The notes below the pieces were generated by a model. The model made no database searches, was not told the origin of the DNA, and saw only the letters and a list, made by a program, of their open reading frames with translations. Positions 56,289 through 64,000 of a DNA stretch of 64,000 nt are shown here, piece by piece. Numbering within the stretch: position 1 is the stretch's first letter; every line of letters begins with the position of its first letter. The stretch is taken from positions 8,010,304 through 8,074,303 of the forward strand of contig NC_066513.1 in assembly GCF_024679095.1 (NCBI RefSeq), written 5' to 3'. The position numbers and the translations under genes are program-made. This DNA comes from Eriocheir sinensis (Eukaryota > Arthropoda > Malacostraca > Decapoda > Varunidae).

Positions 56289-57117
56289 TCATTACGGGGA
56301 TCGGGCGAAACTAGTGTATTGTGACACTGATTCCTTAATAACAGAAACTGAAACTCCTGATCTATTAACAGAGTACTCGCAGGAACCCTTTAAAAGCTAT
56401 ATAGACACAAGTAACTTTAGCTCCTCACATTCCTTGTACAACACAGACAACAAAGGCAAGCTCGGATTTCTCAAGTCTGAAGTGAGGGAAAGAACCATCT
56501 CAGAATTTGTAGGTGTAAGACCAAAGTGCTACTCCATCTTCTTGGCAGACGGTGACCGGGTGAGTTCAGCTAAGAGCGTTCCAAAGCTCATAAAGAAAAA
56601 AAATTGCTCATCAGCGATACAAAGACGTCCTATTCCAGAAGCAAACATTTACCTTTGGCTATCAGGGATTCACAGTGCGTAATGGACGAATGAGTACAGT
56701 AAAATATCCCAAGAGAGGGATATCTGTAGTTGAGGACAAAAGATACTACTTTAGCACCTTGGAGTCACGATCTTACGGTCATCCCGATAATTCTACAGAG
56801 GTAGAGGAGGAGGAAGAAGAGAAGGAGGCTGTAATCATAATTTGACCAAATTCCAATAAACATTGAGTTTGTTTGACTTGTTTATATGCCCTTTATCAAA
56901 AAATGGATGAAAAAAAAAAAATGATTGTCTTAAAATTTATTCGATTTGTGGAAACATGTAGATAAAACGCGTCTATGTTTCGATCTGGCTCATATAAAAA
57001 ATAAAAAAAAGACTCGCGAAATGTGCGCGGCGGCGGCAGCAGCGGGCCCTGCGGCGACATCATGCGACGACAGGATGCGACGGGATTGCGTGGGCTCGGG
57101 TCGGGGCGGGGCGGGGC

Positions 57118-57477
57118 GACAGCACGCTACCAAGTTATACTAAAAGAGAAATGAGACACTGGATTTGTCTCTACTAAGAGCCGGACATGATAGTGTTCTT
57201 AGATAGTTATGCTCTCGACCTCAAATTATACTCTGATTATTTTAAATATATTGCTTACCCTGGGCTCAGGATATATAAAAATGCATTTCGACTTCAAAGC
57301 ACGCGAAGCGATGTGTGCGGGGCTTATGTCGTGTACTTTGCCTACAATGTTTCACACTTGGGTGTAAGAGAAACTCTTGAAAAAATATGTATGGAGTTTT
57401 CCAAGACCGAATATTCGAGGAATGATGAACACGTGATGAGATTCGCTTACAGCAAGTTTATAATGCCCGTATGACAT
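57118..57477 (+). pseudogene. Adenain-type cysteine protease fragment (palindrome spacer)
   Basis: The frame reads RHWICLY, a TAA (57175-57177), then VFLDSYALDLKL, FRLQSTRSDVCGAYVVYF and a C-terminal helix region ending at a stop at 57477. All four expected catalytic positions of adenovirus/Polinton maturation proteases can be placed: His (codon 57157), Asp (57202), Gln (57295) and Cys (57316). Such proteases process capsid proteins and occur in Polintons beside polB. The in-frame TAA and the lost N-terminus indicate decay, unless translation starts at 57187, which would drop the His. Confidence 0.7.
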
Positions 57478-57669
57478 CAAACATTTAACACGTGTTCATA
57501 AAAAAGTAAGTATTGACTTTATTGATTTTTCATATTGAAGTGTATTACATTCCATGAAGCTATTCTCAGCATAAATAATTTTCTAGTTCCTTTATCGCGG
57601 TTTGTATAACACGCTTAAATCAGTGGTCTGGCTCCATACAGGACCTCACTCGTCACCACCACTAGCCCC
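57478..57669. other. Right part of the palindrome spacer
   Basis: AT-rich with AATAAAG-like and TTTATTG sequences on opposite strands, as expected between two gene ends that face each other. A short - strand frame with KRVIQTAIKELENYL (57620-57570) could be the end of another element gene; I do not recognise it. Confidence 0.3.
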
Positions 57670-57964
57670 AGTGCTGCCGCCCCGCCCCGACCCGACCCGC
57701 CCCGCCCCGCCCCGAGCCCACGCAATCCTGTCGCATCCTGTTGTCGCATGATGTCGCCGCAGGGCTCGCTGCTGCCGCCGCCGCGCACATTTCGCGAGTC
57801 TTTTTTTTATTTTTTATATGAGCCAGATCGAAACATAGACGCGTTTTATCTACATGTTTCCACAAATCGAATAAATTTTAAGACAATCATTGTTTTTTTT
57901 CATCCATTTTTTGATAAAGGGCATATAAACAAGTCAAACAAACTCAATGTTTATTGGAATTTGG

Positions 57965-60900
57965 TCAAATTATGATTACAGCCTCCTTCTCTTCTTCCTC
58001 CTCCTCTACCTCTGTAGAATTATCGGGATGACCGTAAGATCGTGACTCCAAGGTGCTAAAGTAGTATCTTTTGTCCTCAACTACAGATGTCCCTCTCTTG
58101 GGATATTTTACTGTACTCATTCGTCCATTACGCACTGTGAATCCCTGATAGCCAAAGGTAAATGTTTGCTTCTGGAATAGGACGTCTTTGTATCGCTGAT
58201 GAGCAATTTTTTTTCTTTATGAGCTTTGGAACGCTCTTAGCTGAACTCAACCGGTCACCGTCTGCCAAGAAGATGGAGTACCACTTTGGTCTTACACCTA
58301 CAAATTCTGAGATGGTTCTTTCCCTCACTTCAGACTTGAGAAATCCGAGCTTGCCTTTGTTGTCTGTGTTGTACAAGGAATGTGAGGAGCTAAAGTTACT
58401 TGTGTCTATATAGCTTTTAAAGGGTTCCTGCGAGTACTCTGTTAACAGATCAGGAGTTTCAGTTTCTGTTATTAAGGAATCAGTGTCACAATACACTAGT
58501 TTCGCCCGATCCCCGTAATGAGCCTTCATGATACTGTAAAAGAAATCATATGGTCGCAGCTTGGACAGCTCTAGGACGTAGTAGCCAATGCAGTTTGGAT
58601 GATTCACCTGTGAATATTTCTTATGGCGAACTACAACTACATGACCATCATTGAGGGGTACAACGCGTTTAAAGTAAGGACTTCGGACCAGCTTCAAAAA
58701 CTTTTCGCGGTTGGTGACAATATCTATGTCTTCACTATATTTGGCTGCGTTCATCAGGAATCGACCAAAAATGCAGTTTGAAATACACTTGATTGCAGTT
58801 TTCTTGATAGGGCAAGTAGCACTTTTGCGGGCTTCTATGTTATCCTGAATGAAGCCCGCAAGAAAGTGCTTTTGCTTAAACATATAAATAGCATGCACTT
58901 TTTAACAACCCGGCCTAGTTGAATAAGCAGTTTAAGGAGGGACAGAGCAAACATCATTTTCTCCTGAGCAACATGTGTTCCAATCTGTTTTATGTTCTTA
59001 CACGGTACTGGACGGTTTTCTTCTTCATACCATTCGTGTGCGGCTGACGATATATCTCTATTGATGATATTGTGTCTTCTGATGGTCAGTGGGAGGTCAT
59101 CCGTTTTCTCAATGACTTCACGTGAGACAGCCTCAGTATCGCACAGAATGAGGTATCCAAAATCGCCATCGGTTGTTTGACTGACCTAGCCCCCCTCCCG
59201 CTCAAAAACCAGTGCATTTCTGTTTCATCTAGTTTTCTCATATCTCCACATGGTAACTTCTCTTGCATTACAGTGGGATAAAGACTGTTGAAGTCAAGAT
59301 ATGAAAGGAAAGTGTTTCTATCATGTTTTGGATTAAACTGAGGGTTCGTGTAGATGTTATTGGTGCGTACAAAACGACGCACAACACTTGTGTAGCCCCC
59401 ACGCACATTTGTTTGAATGCAATGATATATGTGTGGGCTACTAAGCATCTCTAATTCCTGCTGTGTTTTTAACAAAAAAGAGTCATAGGCAAATCCTGGC
59501 AGGCTAACATAATTTACAATATCCAACCTCCACTGGGTTTTCAAAATACCTCTCCATTCTAGGAAGACATCACATAGAAGGCCAACATCCACTTTTACAT
59601 AAAACAACAAATAGTCCATCAGGCTCTGACACCCAGCTACTTTCCAAACATTCTGAGCATGTTTATAATCACTTTCGGAAAGTTCTGCTTCTTGAAGCGA
59701 ATTGAAAAAAATCTTCGCGGGATGGAAGACGTGTCTCAGAAAGTCGTTCCATCGAATCCATATAGTCATAACAAAAACCTGCTTTCCCTTGATCAATAAT
59801 GGTAACGCAGGTGCTGGCACATCTTTCAACATCTGTTGTGTGCACATGGGCTCGTTCCCAGTGCTGATGAATTGGTTCGCTAAAGCCGCGAGTGAACCAG
59901 ACAAAGACATACGTGTCAATAAATCTCAAGTCATTTATGATGACTTCATGGTATTTCTGAACTGAATGTTTTGGTCTTAGTTTGATTTTCAAAGTCAGGT
60001 AGCGTTAATTCACGCGGGATTAACGTCATGTCGTAATCCGCATAATGTGCAATGAGAGTGCGCTGCAATTTGTGATTTTTTCATTTGAAGGTTGCATCTA
60101 TTACAATAAGCTTCAATGTAATTGTTTCCTGATTTTTCATGGTCATGATGTTTTACTCCTTTACCTTTTAAAACCCGTATTTACAGAGAAGACAGTGAGT
60201 TTGTTCATTGTGACGTGCCGTATCTTCATCGGTCATATTGATTTTATTGTAGCCTTTAGAAAATTTTAGCTTCTTCCAGAAGTGTGGGTTCAGCTTATGT
60301 AAGTTCGTTCTATATTCAAAACAGTGTGAGATCAGCTAATGTAAGTTCGTTCTATATTCAAAACAGTGTGAGTTCAGCTAATGTAAGTTCGTTCTATATA
60401 CAAAACAGTGCGAGTTCAGCTAATGTAAGTTCGTTCTATAATCAAAACAGTGTGAGTTCAGCTAATGTAAGTTCGTTCTATAAACAAAACAGTGCGGGTT
60501 CAGCTAATGTAAGTTCGTTCTATATTCAAAACAGTGTGAGTTCAGCTAATATGTAAGTTCGTTCTATATGCAAAACAGTGTGAGTTCAGCTAATGTAAGA
60601 CCGTTCTATATATACAAAACAGTGTGAGTTCAGCTAATGTAAGTTCGTTCTATATACAAAACAGTGTGAGTTCAGCTAATGTAAGTTCGTTCTATATACA
60701 AAACAGTGTGAGTTCAGCTAATGTAAGTTCGTTCTATATACAAAACAGTGTGAGTTCAGCTAATATAAGTTCGTTCTATATACAAAACAGTGTGAGTTCA
60801 GCTAATGTAAGTTCGTTCTATATACAAAACAGTGTGAGTTCAGCTAATGTAAGTTCGTTCTATATACAAAACAGTGTGAGTTCAGCTAATGTAAGTTCGT

Positions 60901-61235
60901 TCTATATACAAAACAGTGTGGGTTCAGCTAAAATGGTTTACAGCATTACTTCCACAATAGGATCCGCTTTCTACTGTTTCTCCGTTTCTATTCACTATAA
61001 TGTAAGCATACGCTATGGCAAAGTGATGTCTCTTTACACCCATTCGAAGAAGGCTTTACGAGAATACTCTCAAAGACATAGAATGCTAAATAAGACGGCT
61101 CATATGCTTTAGCATGATTAATAAATTTCACAGTATATCCGCAGGTGGGAATCTTAGTCTTGTGATCATCATTGGGTGCTCAGCAAGCGTTGTCTTGTTC
61201 TCACAGGCACACAAATTTCCATGCAGTTTTTCCAT
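57965..61235 (-). pseudogene. Polinton-type DNA polymerase B, right-arm copy (decayed)
   Basis: Same gene as the left-arm copy, on the - strand. It is better preserved: a 277-residue frame (59919-59086) includes the Tyr-containing DYLLFYVKVDVGLL variant and the catalytic YLDFNSLYPTVM. A 256-residue frame (58898-58128) includes CIFGRFLMN (codon GGT at 58764-58766), an uninterrupted AHYGDRAKLVYCDTDSL and the thumb region. It shares with the left arm the VFE substitution (codon 61075-61077), the minisatellite, and the frameshifts near 59195, 58905 and 58210, so these predate the duplication. Confidence 0.85.
60281..60931. repeat. 42-bp minisatellite inside polB (right arm)
   Basis: Same array as in the left arm, about 15 units in reverse, with a few unit-specific substitutions at matching places and others that differ. 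Confidence 0.9.
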
Positions 61236-61254
61236 GCTGCATGGTTCTTTTCAT

Positions 61255-61795
61255 TTCCGCCGTAGGATAGTTTCCTTAAGCAGTTAATTAGAACACCAAC
61301 GAGGAAGAAAATATTTTGGATTTGTTGTTAACTAATAAAGAGGACATAATAAGCAACATTGAGGTTGGGGTTCATTAGGTAACAGTGATCATAAGGAAAT
61401 TAAATTTAATATTAAATGGGAGGATAGAGTCAGCAGAAACAACACTTAATACCTGACTTCAGGAAGGCGGACTTCGAGGGTTTAAGAAAGTAACTGCAAA
61501 GGCTTAAGAGAGTAAGATCAGAAGTAGCTGAGAGCTTAAACCATAGGGTTCGTTATGTTGGGAGTATAGAACGTGTAAGAGTTCCTTTTTCCTGGAGTTC
61601 ACCATTGGAATACGCGTTCACCTGGGAGGCTCTCCAACAATGTTTGAGCGAAACTGTAGGGATTCAGGAGTATTTATACCCTAATCAACAAGAAGATATC
61701 CATAAGGACGTGAATATACAGCATATTTATATATATCTACAAACTGGTTTGCCTTCTCTTTTCCGAATATTTGTCTGGCCCAGACAGTGAATTTG
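61255..61795 (+). mobile_element. LINE endonuclease C-terminal fragment (right arm)
   Basis: Mirror copy of 51118-51655, here on the + strand, with the same DHKEIKFNIKWEDR stretch (about 61388-61430). Confidence 0.65.
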
Positions 61796-62039
61796 AGATA
61801 AATCTGACTTATTTAACCCTCTCGCGCACGATGACGCATTTCATGTCATCAAGGGTAAAAGGTTCTGGCGGACGATGACGCGAAACGCACCATAAAAGTA
61901 AATAAAAAATTATTAAAAATTAAGTTTTCGATGAAAGTGCGTCAAATTTGCAGTTGTTGGGATAAGTTTCTTAATAGTAACATATGGCAATCTTTCTAAG
62001 GAACGTAGATGAGGAGCTTTGAGTGATTTTTATTTGTTA

Positions 62040-62223
62040 GGTTACTCTGACGAGAGAATAACATTCAGTTTTCTCGGTGTAACTCGGGAACTAATAGACG
62101 TATGAGGAATTTGAAGATACCATAAGAATCCTCACTAAATTCCGCTTCGGAACATATATTCGGCTAAAAAAGTTGACCCACAAAATTTCGAGCTAGCCGC
62201 AAATTTCTCAAGAATCAGAGGGG

Positions 62224-62262
<39 letters not shown>

Positions 62263-62809
62263 ACACTTTCCCTCTCACATCGCTCTCCCTTCCCTCCACT
62301 GACTCACTGAGGTATTTCTGGGTTGCCTTCGGTTGAGCGCTATCTTGATCTAGGGAAAAAGGTAAACTCGATGCGGCAACGTCTAAGGTCATATGACACC
62401 GAAGAGCAGGCAGAAAATATAAAGAAATGCAGGTTGAGAAAAGAAATAAGAAGAAAGAAGTTAAGAAATGAGATATAAGACATTAATTAATGCAAAATCA
62501 GAAGAAAAAAAATGAAAGTGCATCAAATTTGCAGTTGTTGGGATAAGTTTTTTAATAGTAACATATGGCAATCTTTCTAAGGAATGTAGATGAGGAGCTT
62601 TGAATGATTTTTATTTGTTAGGCTACTCTGACGAGAGAAAAAAAATCAGTTTTCTCGGTGTAACTCGGGAACTAATAGACGTATGAGGAATTTGAAGATA
62701 CCATAAGAATCCTCACTAAATTCCGCTTCGGAACATATATTCGGCTAAAAAAGTTGGCCCACAAAATTTCGAGCTAGCAGCAGATTTCTCAAGAATCAGA
62801 GGGGAATGG

Positions 62810-62859
<50 letters not shown>

Positions 62860-63219
62860 ATCCCTTTTTCACGGAAAAAGGTAAACTCGATGCAGCAACG
62901 TCTAAGGTCATATGACACCGAAGAGCAGGCAGAAAATATAAAGAAATGGAAGTTGAGAAAAGAAATAAGAAGAAATAAGTTAAGAAATGAGATATAAGAC
63001 ATTAATTAATGAGTGATTTTTATTTGTTAGGCTACTCTGACGAGAGAAAAAAAAATCAGTTTTCTCGGTGTAACTCGGGAACTAATAGACGTATGAGGAA
63101 TTTGAAGATACCATAAGAATCCTCACTAAATTCCGCTTCGGAGCATATAATCGGCTAAAAAAGATGGCCCACAAAATTTCGAGCTAGCCGCAGATTTCTC
63201 AAGAATCGGAGGGGAATGG

Positions 63220-63257
<38 letters not shown>

Positions 63258-63420
63258 ATCCCTTTTTCACGGAAAAAGGTAAACTCGATGCGGCAACGTC
63301 TAAGGTCATATGACATCGAAGAGCAGGCAGAAAATATAAAGAAATGCAAGTTGAGAAAAGAAATAAGAAGAAAGAAGTTAAGAAATGAGATATAAGACAT
63401 TAATTAATGCAAAATCAGAA
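62040..63420 (-). repeat. Three tandem blocks (right arm)
   Basis: Mirror of 49500-50890. The (CA)n cores differ in length from the (TG)n cores of the left arm. Confidence 0.85.
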
Positions 63421-64000
63421 AAAAAAAAGACTTGGTGCTGCAGTGTTTAGGGTTAGATGGCACCAAATAACCGGAGTAAAAAAAATATATATAAGTTGAG
63501 GAAAGAAATAAGAAGAAACAAGTTGAGAACTGAGAAATAAGAAGATAATGATACAATACATCCAGCAAAAACTTAAATAATTTATCGAGTCTTACGTTCA
63601 ATGGCGATTTTTTATTTTATTTTCGGACTTGCATTAGAGAGTAAATTCATATTTCAGCCTGGTCATTAACCTAATGTCCTTAACCTTTTCCGTGATTATA
63701 ATCTCGTGGTCATTCGAGGGTCAAAGATTTTATCTTAACCCTTCAAGTACCCCTTCTCCCGTCACCCCCCCCCCCCCCTCCCTCCCTGCTATGCACCCCT
63801 ACTCCCGTCACCCTCTCGCTTCCATACGCTAGTCCGAGAGGGGGTGAGGGGGGGGGGTGAAAAGGTAAAAGAGATGGGTGTGTGTGTGTGTGTGTGTGTG
63901 GGGGGTCCAGATACCCCCTCTTCCGTAACCCCCCCGCTGACCGTTGACCCCCCCAACCCCCACTTCCAGTCCCCCCCACTTCCAATTACCCCCACTTCCG

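Larger units (their letters stand above)
51677..56845 (+). pseudogene. Polinton-type DNA polymerase B, left-arm copy (decayed)
   Basis: Protein-primed family B polymerase of Polinton/Maverick elements or related viruses. Order: exonuclease start with NHAKAYEPSYLAFY; the expected DFE motif reads VFE (Val codon 51836). A 42-bp minisatellite (51984-52632) follows. Then come a Cys/His region with CLLCKYGF and YCNRCNLQ; KVDVGLLCDVF (about 53320); the catalytic YLDFNSLYPTVM (53614 on); and a motif-B-like stretch with SNCIFDRFLMN, where the right arm has GRF. LINE A12 is inserted next, then the catalytic YCDTDSL (56317-56337). An acidic tail ends at a TGA at 56843. Frameshifts lie near 53140, 53720, 54012 and 56600. 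Not functional. Confidence 0.85.
48941..57123 (+). repeat. Left arm of the large inverted repeat
   Basis: Bases from about 48941 inward match the complement of the sequence from 64000 inward, all the way to a GC-rich inner edge near 57123. Without the LINE A12 insertion the arm is about 6.3 kb. Identity looks very high, with scattered substitutions and microsatellite length changes. The outer border may lie further left, but the partner sequence is outside the window. Confidence 0.9.
57670..64000 (-). repeat. Right arm of the large inverted repeat
   Basis: Complement of 48941-57123 without LINE A12. It begins at the same GC-rich edge (GCCGCCCCGCCCC) and runs to the window end without a break, so its true length is unknown. 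Confidence 0.9.

Noticed and set aside
57187..57474. Independent small host gene
   Set aside because: Its motifs and the in-frame His-Trp upstream fit an adenain-type protease cut by a stop.
60624..61112. A secreted or surface protein made of 14-residue repeats
   Set aside because: It is antisense to polB and inside its coding region; no signal peptide, and the unit is a minisatellite.

Overview
The window looks like nuclear DNA of an arthropod, most likely a decapod crustacean such as a crab. Evidence for this: spliced exons with GT-AG borders; many tRNA-headed SINEs with one shared body; several CR1/L2/jockey-type and I-type LINEs; a CR1-type 3' tail of a kind I recall from decapod genomes; dense microsatellites; and a Polinton-like protein-primed DNA polymerase. 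The species is an inference. Repeats make up most of the window.

Only one host gene is well supported. Five + strand exons (9728-9899, 14272-14392, 18176-18320, 21403-21446, 30637-30934/8) join in compatible phases. They encode N-glycosylated ectodomain ending in a fibronectin-III-like strand pattern, one membrane helix and a tail of about 110 residues with three tyrosines, one of them in a YxxM motif. Its introns are packed with transposons. A lone THAP-type first exon lies at 38098-38235.

1-9.7 kb: nested LINE fragments of three families (A, B, C), a fold-back MITE and a long (AT)n tract. 9.7-30.6 kb: host exons separated by family A LINEs, SINEs, hAT-like and Tigger-like elements, a degraded CR1 (F), trinucleotide arrays, and a 720-bp TIR element inserted in a LINE 5' region with a clean target duplication. 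30.9-39.2 kb: a 1-kb polypurine tract, two SINE families, LINE D2 and AT/GA/AAT microsatellites. 39.4-46.0 kb: an I-type LINE (gag with three zinc knuckles, EN, RT, RNase H) on the - strand, interrupted by a 1.5-kb unit with a possible Mutator-like domain. 46.0-48.5 kb: GGTACC-rich palindromes and a higher-order tandem array in the order 1-1-2, 1-1-2.

48.94-64.0 kb: an inverted repeat with arms of about 6.3 kb that runs off the right edge. Each arm holds the same decayed Polinton-type DNA polymerase B (polB) gene with a 42-bp minisatellite inside it. The spacer of about 550 bp carries a fragment of an adenain-type cysteine protease. One arm has a 1.9-kb LINE insertion; the other keeps the empty site. 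This is the most unusual structure in the window.

All calls come from reading the sequence by eye. Element borders are accurate to a few bases where target duplications or empty sites are quoted, and otherwise to roughly 10-30 bases.
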